Assembly (NCBI RefSeq): GCF_052115385.1
Contig: NZ_JBFRGP010000010.1
Coordinates: 86,284-150,283 of the forward strand
DNA from: Dyella_D sp052115385
GTDB taxonomy: Bacteria > Pseudomonadota > Gammaproteobacteria > Xanthomonadales > Rhodanobacteraceae
Reading direction: 5' to 3'
DNA: 64,000 bases
Each line of letters starts with the position of its first letter. Position 1 is the first letter of the stretch. A program made the translations under genes and the position numbers. The notes beneath the pieces were generated by a model, which was not told where the DNA came from, ran no database searches, and worked only from the letters and a program-made list of their open reading frames with translations. Below, piece by piece: positions 8,370-16,728 of this stretch.

Positions 8370-8457
8370 TTAGCTGTACAGCAAATATGGCATATTTAGC
8401 TAATATTAGCTAGACAGTGCATTTTAGCTGTTCAGCTAAAATGGCCAAAAGAGCTAA
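8370..8457. promoter_or_regulatory. Operator cluster of the AbiE-like toxin-antitoxin operon
   Basis: An AT-rich island in GC-rich DNA. The hexamer TTAGCT or its complement AGCTAA occurs seven times (from 8370, 8396, 8398, 8406, 8424, 8434 and 8452). Two sets form clear dyads: TTAGCTAA at 8396-8403, and a perfect 9-base palindrome TTTTAGCTG-TT-CAGCTAAAA at 8422-8441. This is the layout expected for cooperative self-repression by an AbiEi antitoxin whose gene starts at 8338. Confidence 0.65.
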
Positions 8458-8812
8458 ACCAAAAAGTCACCGCACCGGCTTCAAGCGCATGGAACCGACG
8501 CCAGATCCAGACATCGACACCCTGCTGGAGGAACGCAAGCGAGGTAGCTCAGGTCACCGCGGCGGCGGTCCTCGCGCGAAAGCCGAGGACCACCATCGCT
8601 ACTGCACCGAACAACACCAGCGCACTGCCCGCGAACACCCCGCGCGCGCCGCCGGCATCGAAGATCACGCCGCCGATCGCCGCGCCCAGGCTGATCGCCA
8701 ACTGCACGGCCGCCACGATCAACCCGCCGCCGCTTTCGGCCTGGTCCGGCACCGTGCGCGTGATCCAGGTCGACCACGCCACCGGCACGCCGCCGAAGGC
8801 CATGCCCCATAG
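8441..8812 (+). other. Possible 5' remnant of a lost gene
   Basis: An ATG inside the operator cluster opens a frame whose first 36 codons (MAKRAKPKSHRTGFKRMEPT, then PDPDIDTLLEERKRG) read like a basic protein N-terminus. From 8549 the frame runs antisense through the transporter gene and becomes low-complexity. It may be a gene truncated where the transporter block was joined, or chance. No ribosome site stands out. Confidence 0.2.
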
Positions 8813-9751
8813 CGCGATCAGTGCGGCGTGCGCCGCCGGCAAGCGGCCGAGCGTGACCAGGCCGATCGCGACCAGCCCCATCAGCAGCGGCATGCCCAGC
8901 AGCATCGCGCGCAGGTTGCGTTCCAGCACCAGGCCGGCGAGCGAGGTGCCGACGAAGTTGGCGATGCCGAAGCCGAGCAGGATCGCGGACAGGCCGCTCA
9001 CACCCACGCCGGTGACGGTTTCCAGGAACGGCCGCAGATAGGTGAAGAACGCGAAGTGGCCGGTGAACACCAGGGTGCAGGCGAGCATGCCGCGGCTCAT
9101 GCCGGGCCGCTGCAACACCTCGACCAGGGTGCGCAAGCGCGTGGAACCGCTCGGCGCCATCCGCGGCAGAGTAACCAGCTGCCACACCAGCGCCAGCACG
9201 CCCAATCCCACCGCGAGCAGGAACACGTTGCGCCAGCCGATCAGCGCGCCGAAGTAACTGCCCATCGGCGCTGCCGCGATAGTGGCCAGCGACACCCCGC
9301 TGAACATCAGCGACAGCGCGCGCGGCACCATGTGCTCGGGCACCAGCCGCATCGCGGTGGCCGCCGACATGGTCCAGAAGCCGCCGATGGCGATACCCAG
9401 CAACACGCGCCCGGCCAGCACGGCGGCGAGGTTGGGCGCGAACGCCACCAGCAGGTTGGAGACGATCAGCAGCACCGAGAACGCCATCAGCACCCGGCGC
9501 CGGTCGATGTTCCGAGTCGCCGCCGAGATCAGCAGGCTGGTGATCATCGCCACCACCGCGGTAGCGGTCACCGCCTGGCCTGCCACGCCTTCGGTGATGC
9601 CCAGGCTCGCGGCCATCGGCGTGAGCAGGCTGGCCGGCAGGAATTCCGCCGTGACCAGGCCGAACACGCCCAGCGTGAGAGAGAACACCGCGCCCCAGGC
9701 GGGCTTGTCGCGCGCCGTGTCGCGGGCCATCGACTGCATGCCTCCGTCCAT
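8549..9751 (-). CDS. MFS efflux transporter, DHA1 / NepI-like
   Basis: A 400-residue inner-membrane protein with about twelve hydrophobic segments. The N-terminal part reads FGLVTAEFLPASLLTPMAAS, a common opening of the NepI/AraJ-like drug-proton antiporter group, and motif C-like glycine-rich segments follow (GRVLLGIAIGGFWTMSAATA). Proton-driven export of small molecules (purine nucleosides, sugars or drugs) is the family role. The start at 9751 is one option; ATG at 9730 has a GGAGG ten bases before it and may be the true one. It is transcribed away from an AraC-type gene across a 107-base divergent region, so that regulator is the obvious controller. Confidence 0.85.
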   Translation of the reverse strand: MDGGMQSMARDTARDKPAWGAVFSLTLGVFGLVTAEFLPASLLTPMAASLGITEGVAGQAVTATAVVAMITSLLISAATRNIDRRRVLMAFSVLLIVSNLLVAFAPNLAAVLAGRVLLGIAIGGFWTMSAATAMRLVPEHMVPRALSLMFSGVSLATIAAAPMGSYFGALIGWRNVFLLAVGLGVLALVWQLVTLPRMAPSGSTRLRTLVEVLQRPGMSRGMLACTLVFTGHFAFFTYLRPFLETVTGVGVSGLSAILLGFGIANFVGTSLAGLVLERNLRAMLLGMPLLMGLVAIGLVTLGRLPAAHAALIALWGMAFGGVPVAWSTWITRTVPDQAESGGGLIVAAVQLAISLGAAIGGVIFDAGGARGVFAGSALVLFGAVAMVVLGFRARTAAAVT

Positions 9752-9801
9752 CGTGTTTTCCGTTCTTGGTTGTCCAGGAAGGGACGCAGCGTAGGAAAGT
9801 G

Positions 9802-9854
9802 CGTCCGGACGGTCTATGATGCCGGCTCTTCCATGCTTGATCGATCGTCCGGAT
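9802..9854. promoter_or_regulatory. Repeated CGTCCGGA motif between transporter and AraC gene
   Basis: A perfect 10-base palindrome CGTCCGGACG lies at 9802-9811 and a second CGTCCGGAT at 9846-9854, five bases before the AraC-type start codon. Two copies 44 bases apart in a divergent promoter region suggest operators for the AraC protein; this is a pattern observation only. Confidence 0.35.
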
Positions 9855-9858
9855 CACC

Positions 9859-10854
9859 ATGAGCAACCTCCTCCCATCCGCCGCCCCGCACGACCTGGCC
9901 AGCGAGCTGCTGCTCGGCATGCGGCTGGTGGGCGTGCAGTACCGGCGCATCGAGGTTTCGGCGCCGTTCGGGCTGGCCTTCGGCGAGGAGCCGGGGCGTG
10001 CGCAGTTCCATTTCGTGGCGCGCGGGCCGGTGTTTCTGCGCAGCCCCGACGGCACCGTGCATCGGCTCGATACCAGCGCCGCCGTGCTGTTGCCGCGTGG
10101 CGGCGCGCACCATCTGCTGTCCGATCCCGAGCCGAAGCACGCTTGCAAGGACGTAACCACGCTGAGCGCCACCGACTTGTGCCCGACCGTGCGCGGCTGT
10201 GCGGATATCGGCGTGTGCCACGGCGACAGCACGCTGGTCTTCAGCGGCTGTATGGAATTCGATCTGGGTGGCATGCAATCGCTGGTGGCTGCGATGCCCG
10301 AAGCGATGCTGGTCGGCACCTTGCTGGAGCGCAATCCGGAACTGTGCGCGATGCTCGACGCGATGGAGCGCGAGTCGCTGTCCCCGCGCGCCGGCTCCGC
10401 CGGCATTCTGGCGCGGCTGGCCGATGTGGTGTCGGCGTTTATCGTGCGCGGCTGGGTGGAATGCGGCTGCGGCGATGCCACTGGTTGGGTGGAAGCGCTG
10501 CGCGATCCGCGCCTGGGCAAGGTGCTGGTGGCGCTGCATCGCGAGCCCGGCCGCCACTGGACGGTGGCCGAACTGGCCGCGCAGATGGACAGCTCGCGCT
10601 CCGTCTTCGCCGAACGCTTCCTCGCCGTCACCGGCATGACGCCGCTGCGCTATCTCACCGAACTGCGCATGCGCCTGGCCGCGCAGTGGTTAACGCGCGA
10701 CCGCGAGCCGATCGAGAGCGTGGCGTACAAGCTCGGCTATGGTTCGCTGGCGGCGTTCAGCCGCGCGTTCAAGCGTGTGGTGGGGCGACCGCCCGGCGCG
10801 CTGCGTGGACACGCGCCGGGGGAAACCCGCAACGCCAAGGAGTCGACTGCATGA
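9859..10854 (+). CDS. AraC-family transcriptional regulator (cupin type)
   Basis: A 331-residue regulator. The N-terminal half is a cupin-like sensing domain (AQFHFVARGPVFLRSPDGTV and LLPRGGAHHLL). A Cys-rich stretch (KHACKDVTTL, DLCPTVRGCADIGVC) follows, a possible metal or redox sensor. The last 100 residues hold the two AraC helix-turn-helix units (TVAELAAQMDSSRSVFAERF and ESVAYKLGYGSLAAFSRAFK). It is divergent from the MFS exporter, the usual pairing for AraC proteins that switch on an efflux pump. Its stop codon overlaps the start of the next gene (ATGA), so the amidotransferase pseudogene was translationally coupled to it. Confidence 0.9.
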   Translation: MSNLLPSAAPHDLASELLLGMRLVGVQYRRIEVSAPFGLAFGEEPGRAQFHFVARGPVFLRSPDGTVHRLDTSAAVLLPRGGAHHLLSDPEPKHACKDVTTLSATDLCPTVRGCADIGVCHGDSTLVFSGCMEFDLGGMQSLVAAMPEAMLVGTLLERNPELCAMLDAMERESLSPRAGSAGILARLADVVSAFIVRGWVECGCGDATGWVEALRDPRLGKVLVALHREPGRHWTVAELAAQMDSSRSVFAERFLAVTGMTPLRYLTELRMRLAAQWLTRDREPIESVAYKLGYGSLAAFSRAFKRVVGRPPGALRGHAPGETRNAKESTA

Positions 10855-11546
10855 CACGTACCGCACTGGCGATTCGCCACGTCGCGTTCGAAGACCTTGG
10901 CTTGCTCGCGCCTTTGCTGGCGGAACGCGGTTACGAGGTGCGTTATCTGGAAGCCGGTGTCGATGCGATCGACGCGGGCACGCTGGACGCAGCCGATCTG
11001 GTGGTGGTGCTTGGCGGGCCGATCGGTGTCTACGAAGTCGAGCACTACCCCTTTCTTGCCGGCGAGCGTGCGGCGATCGCGTCGCGGCTGGCCGCACGCA
11101 AGCCAACGCTGGGCATTTGCCTGGGTGCGCAACTGATCGCGCAGGCGCTTGGTGCCGAGGTGGTGTCGACTGGGAAGGTGGAGATCGGTTTCGGTGCGTT
11201 GACGCTGACCGCTGAAGGTCGCGCCTCCGTGCTGAAAGATATCGGCGAGGTGCCGGTGCTGCATTGGCATGGCGACTAGTTTGCGATTCCCGTCGGCGCG
11301 CAGCGCTTGGCGCAGACGCCTGGTTTTCCGAATCAGGCGTTTGCCATCGACCAGCATGTGCTTGGCTTGCAGTTCCATCTGGAAGTAGAGGCTGCGCAGT
11401 TGGAGCGTTGGTTGATCGGGCATGCGCACGAGTTGGCCTCGCATCGGATTGATCCGAATTCGATACGTCGCGATGCAGCCATGCAGGGCGCAACGCTCAC
11501 CCGTGCAGCGCGGGGAATCTTTGCCGCATGGCTGGATGGGCTGTGA
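10851..11546 (+). pseudogene. Class I glutamine amidotransferase, interrupted by an in-frame amber codon
   Basis: The frame from 10851 to 11546 encodes a 231-residue GATase1 (GMP synthase-like amidotransferase family) but has TAG at 11277-11279, codon 143, directly after HWHGD. The same frame continues as FAIPVGAQRLAQTPGFPNQA and on to the end, so nothing is shifted; one base change (CAG or similar to TAG) explains it. The nucleophile Cys90 (LGICLGAQL) lies before the stop, whereas the catalytic His176 and Glu178 (LQFHLEVE) lie after it. A terminated product would be inactive. A sequencing error or readthrough cannot be excluded. The gene overlaps the AraC gene by four bases. Confidence 0.85.
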
Positions 11547-11676
11547 TGATTTCCGCCAAAGTCATGATGATTTTTATCAACGCGGTCGTGACCTCGACGG
11601 ACAACTGATCGCCCGGCGTGCATACTCCGCCTCCTCGGCCATCGCACCGCAGCGATGCCATTGCGGAGGACAAGGG

Positions 11677-13887
11677 ATGAAACGCAAAGCCGGCAACGCA
11701 CTGCGCTGCGCCATCGTGTTCGGACTGGCCGGCTGGATCGGCCTTGCCATGGCGCAACAGGCGCCGACTGCGCACCCATGGAGCGACGCCAGGCTTTCTC
11801 CCGACCAGCGCGCCGACCTGCTGCTGAAGCAACTTACGCAGGACGACAAGTTCCACCTTATCCGCAGCTACTTCGCCGGCCCGCGCAAGCCGGAAGACAA
11901 GCCGGTGCCGCCGGGTTATATCGGTTCGGCCGGCTATATCCCCGCGATCGAGCGGCTGGGTATTCCCGCCATACAGGAAAGCGATGCCGGCCTTGGCGTG
12001 GCCAGCTCAGAGCGCATGCGCCCCGGCGATTACGCCACGCCGCTACCGGCCGGCCCCGTCACCGCCGCCACCTGGGACCCGAAAGTGGCCTTCCGCGGCG
12101 GCGCGATGATCGGCGGTGAAGCGCACGCCAAGGGTTTCAACGTATTGCTGGCCGGCGGCACCAACCTGATGCGCGAGCCGCGCAACGGCCGCAACTTCGA
12201 ATACGCCGGCGAAGACCCGCTGCTGGCCGGCACCCTGGTGGGCGAGGCGATCCGCGGTATCGAGAGCCAGCACGTGGTGTCCACCATCAAGCATTTCGCC
12301 TTGAACGACCAGGAAACCGGCCGCACCACCGTCGACGTGCGCATCGGCGAGCAGGCGATGCGCGAATCCGACCTGCTGGCTTTCGAGCTGGCGATCGAGC
12401 GCGGCAAGCCCGGCTCGGTGATGTGCTCGTACAACAAGCTCAACGGCGACTGGGCCTGCGAGAACGACTATCTGCTCAACCAGGTGTTGAAGCGCGATTG
12501 GAAGTACCCCGGCTTCGTGATGTCCGACTGGGGTGGCGTGCATAGCGCGGCGAAGGCGGTGAATGCGGGGCTGGATCAGGAATCCGCCGCCGAAATCTTC
12601 GACAAGCAGATCTATTTCGATGCACCGCTGCGCGAAGCGCTGGCGAAGGGCGAGGTGAAGCAATCGCGCATCGACGACATGACGCGGCGCATCCTGCGCA
12701 GCTTCTTTGCGGCCGGCGTGTTCGAGCATCCGGCGAAGAAGGCGCCGATCGACGAGAAGGCCAACCTTGCCGTGGCGCGCGAAACATTGGAGGCAGGCGC
12801 GGTGCTGTTACGCAACGAGAATGGCTTGTTGCCGCTCGATGTGGCCAAGCTGGAATCGATGGCGGTGATCGGTGCGCATGCCGACAAGGGCGTGCTGGCC
12901 GGTGGCGGTTCGTCGCTGGTGACGGCCAAGGGTGGCAATGCGGTGCCGGGTTTGAAACCGACCGATTGGCCGGGCCCCGTGACGTACCACCCGTATGCGC
13001 CGCTGAAGGCGCTGCAGTCGATCGCGCCGAAGGCGAAGGTGCAGTTCGCCGGTGGCGAGGATGTGGCTGCCGCTGCAGCGTTGGCGGCGAAGTCGCAGGT
13101 CGCGGTGGTGTTCGTGCAGAAGTGGGCCGGCGAAGATTTCGACGCACGCGATCTGTCGCTGCCCGATGGCCAGGACGCGCTGGTCGCCGCCGTCGCCAAA
13201 GCCAACCCACGCACCATCGTGGTGCTGGAAAACGGCAGCCCCGTCGCGATGCCGTGGCTGGAGCAGGTCGGCGCGGTGCTTGAGGTGTGGTATCCCGGCG
13301 GCGATGCGGGCAACGGTATTGCCAACATCCTCTCCGGCAAGGTCAATCCCTCCGGCCGCCTGCCGCTGAGCTGGCCACGCGATGTATCGCAGCTGCCGCG
13401 ACCGGAGCTGCCGGGTGCAGGTGGCGGCACGCCGCCGGAGAGCGTGGATTACGCGATCGAAGGTGCGAATGTCGGTTATCGCTGGTATCAGTCGAAGGAT
13501 CTGCAGCCGCTGTTCCCGTTCGGCTACGGGCTTTCGTACACCACGTTCGAGCATGGGCCGGTCAAGGTCGAAGTGCTGGGCGGAAAGGTGACGGCCACGG
13601 CGACAGTGCGCAATACCGGCAAGCGCGCCGGTGCCGATGTGGCCCAGGTTTATGTGCAGGTGCCCGGCTCCAAGGCGCGGCGTCTTGCGGGTTTCGCCAA
13701 GGTGTTTCTCAAGCCGGGTGAGCAGCGGGCGTTGAGTATTCCGCTGGAGCACAAGCTGCTGGCGGATTTCGATACGACGAAGCATGGGTGGGTGGTCCGT
13801 GGGGGTGAGTTCGTGGTGAGCGAGGGGCGTTCGTCCGCTGATCTTGGTAAGCCGGCAGTGGTGCAGCTTCCAGGCGACTCGCACTGA
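11677..13887 (+). CDS. Exported glycoside hydrolase family 3 (beta-glucosidase-like)
   Basis: A 736-residue enzyme starting at the ATG at 11677 behind a GGAGG site; an open frame runs upstream to 11422 without a better start. Residues 1-26 are a signal peptide ending LAMA. The GH3 N-terminal barrel shows KHFALNDQETGR and MCSYNKLNGDWACENDYLL, and Asp284 in GFVMSDWGGVHSA is the expected nucleophile. The alpha/beta sandwich follows, then a C-terminal fibronectin-III-like domain (TATVRNTGKRAGADVAQVYV). This is the standard full-length bglX-type architecture. Release of terminal beta-linked glucose or xylose from oligosaccharides in the periplasm is the likely role; the sugar cannot be settled from sequence. 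Confidence 0.93.
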   Translation: MKRKAGNALRCAIVFGLAGWIGLAMAQQAPTAHPWSDARLSPDQRADLLLKQLTQDDKFHLIRSYFAGPRKPEDKPVPPGYIGSAGYIPAIERLGIPAIQESDAGLGVASSERMRPGDYATPLPAGPVTAATWDPKVAFRGGAMIGGEAHAKGFNVLLAGGTNLMREPRNGRNFEYAGEDPLLAGTLVGEAIRGIESQHVVSTIKHFALNDQETGRTTVDVRIGEQAMRESDLLAFELAIERGKPGSVMCSYNKLNGDWACENDYLLNQVLKRDWKYPGFVMSDWGGVHSAAKAVNAGLDQESAAEIFDKQIYFDAPLREALAKGEVKQSRIDDMTRRILRSFFAAGVFEHPAKKAPIDEKANLAVARETLEAGAVLLRNENGLLPLDVAKLESMAVIGAHADKGVLAGGGSSLVTAKGGNAVPGLKPTDWPGPVTYHPYAPLKALQSIAPKAKVQFAGGEDVAAAAALAAKSQVAVVFVQKWAGEDFDARDLSLPDGQDALVAAVAKANPRTIVVLENGSPVAMPWLEQVGAVLEVWYPGGDAGNGIANILSGKVNPSGRLPLSWPRDVSQLPRPELPGAGGGTPPESVDYAIEGANVGYRWYQSKDLQPLFPFGYGLSYTTFEHGPVKVEVLGGKVTATATVRNTGKRAGADVAQVYVQVPGSKARRLAGFAKVFLKPGEQRALSIPLEHKLLADFDTTKHGWVVRGGEFVVSEGRSSADLGKPAVVQLPGDSH

Positions 13888-13948
13888 GCATGAGCCTGCC
13901 TTGCTGATTCCAATGCATGTCATCGATGCCCACCCGCATACCCCAGCA

Positions 13949-14449
13949 ATGAGCCGTAACGTGGATTCCCCGTCCAATCGATTTTCCACCTGCGTACGCC
14001 GGATACTTACGGGCGCAGTACTGGACGAGATTCGTGTCCACAGCACGCAGATGTGGCTGCGCTTTCTCAGCGATCAGCGGGTGAGCGGCAAGCTTGTGTA
14101 CGTCGATCTGGTGTTTGGATGCGCGGCTTACCTTGTCGACGCGGCACACCCTGGCGATCTGGCCGAGTTCGATTTCTTCGAGCAAAGGTCCGTGCTCCTG
14201 GCGAACCTTTATCGATGCATCGGGCATGAAATGGCCGGTGCCGAGGTTGCCGATGACGGTCGTTTGCGCATCGATGTGGGCAACGGCAAGGCGCTGATTC
14301 TGCGGCCCTCAGAACAGGATCTTGGGGATGATGATTCGGTGTGGCGTTTGTCGGTGGAAGACAAGCCGGGTGATACGGATGACCTTCCGTACGTCTACTG
14401 CGTTGCCAATGGCGAGGGGTTCGAGGTGGGATCTGGCCGCAAGCTGTAA
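13949..14449 (+). CDS. Small acidic protein, possible immunity protein (array gene 1)
   Basis: A 166-residue cytoplasmic protein with no signal peptide. The start at 13949 (MSRNVDSPSNRF) was preferred; ATG at 13913 is in frame. It has alternating short beta segments (DEIRVHSTQMWLRFLS, VYVDLVFGCAAYLV) and an acidic C-terminal half, a layout seen in DUF6188-type immunity proteins, but no signature is firm. It is the first of eleven consecutive same-strand small genes. Function not recognised; immunity is inferred from its neighbours. Confidence 0.5.
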   Translation: MSRNVDSPSNRFSTCVRRILTGAVLDEIRVHSTQMWLRFLSDQRVSGKLVYVDLVFGCAAYLVDAAHPGDLAEFDFFEQRSVLLANLYRCIGHEMAGAEVADDGRLRIDVGNGKALILRPSEQDLGDDDSVWRLSVEDKPGDTDDLPYVYCVANGEGFEVGSGRKL

Positions 14450-14519
14450 GGGTGAGCGTCAAAGAGGGTAGCGGTAGAATCTCCAGCATTCCCGTGACCA
14501 TGTTCGGACGGAAGCTGCT

Positions 14520-14996
14520 ATGAGGCATGTGCTGCCGGTCAACTTCAATAATGCGGACGCCGATGGCGTCGTGCGGTTGAACACCAGGGGCGTGCTGAAG
14601 GCCCTGGGTGAGCTGTCATGGGCACTGACCGAAGGTGCGGAAGTCTTCATAACAGACGGCGAAATCCACGCGAGCGCCGTAGTTCAGCTGAGCGACGGCA
14701 TCTGGATTGCGCGGGTTACCCAATGGTTGGATGAACCGTTTGATACGAAACGCGAGACCCTGTGCGAGCAGAAGATCTACCTTCTCCAGCACTGCCGCAA
14801 AAATGCGGACCGCGAAGACGACTACAAGATGATCGGCGCGTATGGGACTGCAGAGGCCGCGGAAGAAGCCATGGCCAGGGCGGTCCAGCGGCCGGTATTC
14901 AAGGACTATCCGGATGACTTCCAGATCGTTGAATATGTTCTCGGGCAAGATCATTGGGTCGACGGTTTCTTTGTTTGGACACCGGACTCCGAGTAA
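14520..14996 (+). CDS. Two-part protein with C-terminal DUF7336-like domain (array gene 2)
   Basis: 158 residues. Residues 1-82 are an unrecognised module (MRHVLPVNFNNADADGVVRL). Residues 83-158 begin EQKIYLLQHCRKNA and end DHWVDGFFVWTPDSE, matching the DUF7336 pattern found near toxin-immunity clusters. The same 76-residue domain occurs alone at 17986-18216: 65 of 76 positions are identical by hand count with no gap. In copy 2 the domain is preceded by a Met-Ser start, here by Leu-Cys, so copy 1 looks like a free-standing gene that fused in frame to its upstream neighbour. Role unknown; immunity is inferred. Confidence 0.7.
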   Translation: MRHVLPVNFNNADADGVVRLNTRGVLKALGELSWALTEGAEVFITDGEIHASAVVQLSDGIWIARVTQWLDEPFDTKRETLCEQKIYLLQHCRKNADREDDYKMIGAYGTAEAAEEAMARAVQRPVFKDYPDDFQIVEYVLGQDHWVDGFFVWTPDSE

Positions 14997-15012
14997 CTGG
15001 GGGCTAAGTGAA

Positions 15013-15507
15013 ATGAAGACCATCATCGCTCTGCTGCTCGCGGTGTGCTCCGGTAGTGCCATGGACGGCAACGTCGACAGGTTCTGCTTCAAGCTCGGCG
15101 ATATCAAAGAACAGGTATGCGCCGTATCGATCAGCACACTCATAGCCAACGGCCAGGACTTCGATGGTCGCCTGGTTTCTGTCAACGGCTACTTCGCTTA
15201 CGCCGACATTCCCATGCTGTTCGCCACGAAGGATTCGTTCATGTCGTCGAACGTGGCCGATGGCGTGGCGGTGAGCATGCCGAAGAACCCGAGGCTCGCA
15301 TCGAAGCTGTATGGCCTGGATCATGGCTTTATCCAGATCATGGGGCGATACAGCGCGAAGCCTGTCGACACGACGAGGTATCAGGCCTATAGGACGGGTG
15401 GGCGGATTGCCGAGATCGAATCGGTGGGGGCGGCTACGACCCCGTGGGGCTATACGGGGACGGCGCCATACCAGCCGGGAAAGAGCACAGAGCGGGGAGC
15501 GGAGTGA
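15013..15507 (+). CDS. Exported small protein, OB-like (array gene 3)
   Basis: A 164-residue protein starting at ATG 15013 with a short hydrophobic leader (MKTIIALLLAVCSGSA). The mature part contains NGQDFDGRLVSVNGYFAYAD, a pattern also present in array gene 6 at 16280 (DAYDRRYVRVRGYVVVAFEQ). Both carry a Val-x-Gly-Tyr strand that suggests a small beta-barrel, perhaps an OB fold. The export signal implies that it acts in the periplasm. Its stop codon shares a base with the start of the next gene (TGATG). Not recognised as a named family. Confidence 0.55.
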   Translation: MKTIIALLLAVCSGSAMDGNVDRFCFKLGDIKEQVCAVSISTLIANGQDFDGRLVSVNGYFAYADIPMLFATKDSFMSSNVADGVAVSMPKNPRLASKLYGLDHGFIQIMGRYSAKPVDTTRYQAYRTGGRIAEIESVGAATTPWGYTGTAPYQPGKSTERGAE

Positions 15508-15854
15508 TGTTTATCCCTTCGCTAAGCCTGTGCGATGGCGTCCTGATCAGAAGAAAGAGCCTGTTCAAGCAACATAAGATGCTGATCTCTTCGGTTGCGA
15601 AGATTATGGCGATCAACCGGGATGCGCTGACTCATGATGAAGTGCTTATAGCCTTCATCAGCGCTACTGGAGAGCAGTTGATGGTCTCGGAACTTGAGAA
15701 GGATTTCCACCTGACCATGGATTCGATATGCAAGCTTTTCGTTGGCATGAAGCCGTGGAGAGACATCGAGGAAGGTGCGCCACTCGAATTCAGAAGCCTG
15801 GTTCTATGGGAGCGTGAAGTTCAGCTTGATGATGTGCTTCGGCGCCAAGAATGA
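15507..15854 (+). CDS. Hypothetical small protein (array gene 4)
   Basis: 115 residues, starting at the ATG that overlaps the preceding stop by one base, with GGGAGCGGAG as ribosome site. It has mixed helices (DEVLIAFISATGEQLMVSEL) and no signal peptide or membrane segment. No family recognised. Position inside the array suggests an immunity or accessory role only by association. Confidence 0.55.
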   Translation: MFIPSLSLCDGVLIRRKSLFKQHKMLISSVAKIMAINRDALTHDEVLIAFISATGEQLMVSELEKDFHLTMDSICKLFVGMKPWRDIEEGAPLEFRSLVLWEREVQLDDVLRRQE

Positions 15855-15900
15855 TCGGCGGCGCCGAGCGGATGCTTTCTTTTGCCAGGATCAACAAATA

Positions 15901-16230
15901 ATGGGACATGTCTGGTCGGAGCAAGTAGACGCCATCCTGGCGGCTGGCCGAAACCTGGATGGTATCGGGGTACGTAACTGGGCGTTGGCGCGGGAAGATG
16001 CATTGCTTGCCTTGGAGCGGTTACGGGAGATTGGTGTGGCAGTGCTTGGCGGTGATGTCTACGTGGTGTCGGGGAAGGCGGTTGTTCCAAGTTACGACAA
16101 TTGGCATTGCGATCAGGATGCCGGAGAAGTCGCGGCTGATTTTCTAAGCCGTAGTATCGATAGTGCCAGGAGCTACATTTCCAGCTATGGTTCTGCGGAA
16201 GCCATGTTTGCCATAGTGCCGTCGATTTGA
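15901..16230 (+). CDS. Imm40-like immunity protein (array gene 5)
   Basis: 109 residues from the ATG at 15901. The sequence holds the run GIGVRNWALAREDALLALER, then GVAVLGGDVYVVSGK and PSYDNWHCDQ. This order (NWA...A...LGGDVY...YDNW) is what I recall of the Imm40 immunity family attached to polymorphic toxins. The C-terminus (SIDSARSYISSYG) also fits. It would act in the cytoplasm by binding a cognate toxin domain; no toxin gene is in the window. Confidence rests on motif memory, not a profile search. Confidence 0.65.
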   Translation: MGHVWSEQVDAILAAGRNLDGIGVRNWALAREDALLALERLREIGVAVLGGDVYVVSGKAVVPSYDNWHCDQDAGEVAADFLSRSIDSARSYISSYGSAEAMFAIVPSI

Positions 16231-16279
16231 AGGGGTGGCAGCCAGTCGATGGCTGCATGCAAGTGGCTTCTCCAGGGGG

Positions 16280-16717
16280 ATGCAGCAAGTGAGGAAACTC
16301 GTCTGTCTGTTTGCAGCTGCTTTGCTGCTGCAATGCGCGGCTGCCCAGCGTGCGTATGGCGATGAGCTTCCCGTCGTAACACCGAGGCAGCTCAACGCGA
16401 ACCCCGATGCTTACGATCGCCGTTACGTGCGCGTGCGCGGCTACGTTGTCGTGGCTTTCGAGCAAAGATATCTGGTTGAAGATGCTGAGAGCTACCTGTC
16501 CTGGCCGAGCGACAAGGTATGCATATCCCTGGTCAGCTACGCGAATCCACTGTCGAAGCGCGGGCCGGGGCTTGAGAATATGAAGATGCAGGTGGTCACC
16601 GGGGTCTTCATCAAAGACATCGATCAAACCCATGTGCTGTACATGGGGGCATGTAATAAAACCGGGATTGACCTTGATACCCGGCCCGGTAGGAAACAGG
16701 GGCACGACATGAGGTAG
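16280..16717 (+). CDS. Exported small protein, paralogue of array gene 3 (array gene 6)
   Basis: 145 residues from ATG 16280, which has AGGGGG just upstream; an ATG at 16235 is in frame. It has a signal peptide (VRKLVCLFAAALLLQCAAA) with cleavage near AYGDE. The mature part holds TPRQLNANPDAYDRRYVRVR followed by GYVVVAFEQRYLVEDAE, sharing with array gene 3 the idea of a naming phrase, a short helix and a V-x-G-Y strand. A periplasmic protective protein would fit the array, but the function is unknown. Confidence 0.55.
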   Translation: MQQVRKLVCLFAAALLLQCAAAQRAYGDELPVVTPRQLNANPDAYDRRYVRVRGYVVVAFEQRYLVEDAESYLSWPSDKVCISLVSYANPLSKRGPGLENMKMQVVTGVFIKDIDQTHVLYMGACNKTGIDLDTRPGRKQGHDMR

Positions 16718-16728
16718 GGAGGTAGGGG

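Noticed and set aside
10851..11546. Frameshift in the amidotransferase gene
   Set aside because: Both halves lie in the same frame; a single stop codon explains the break.
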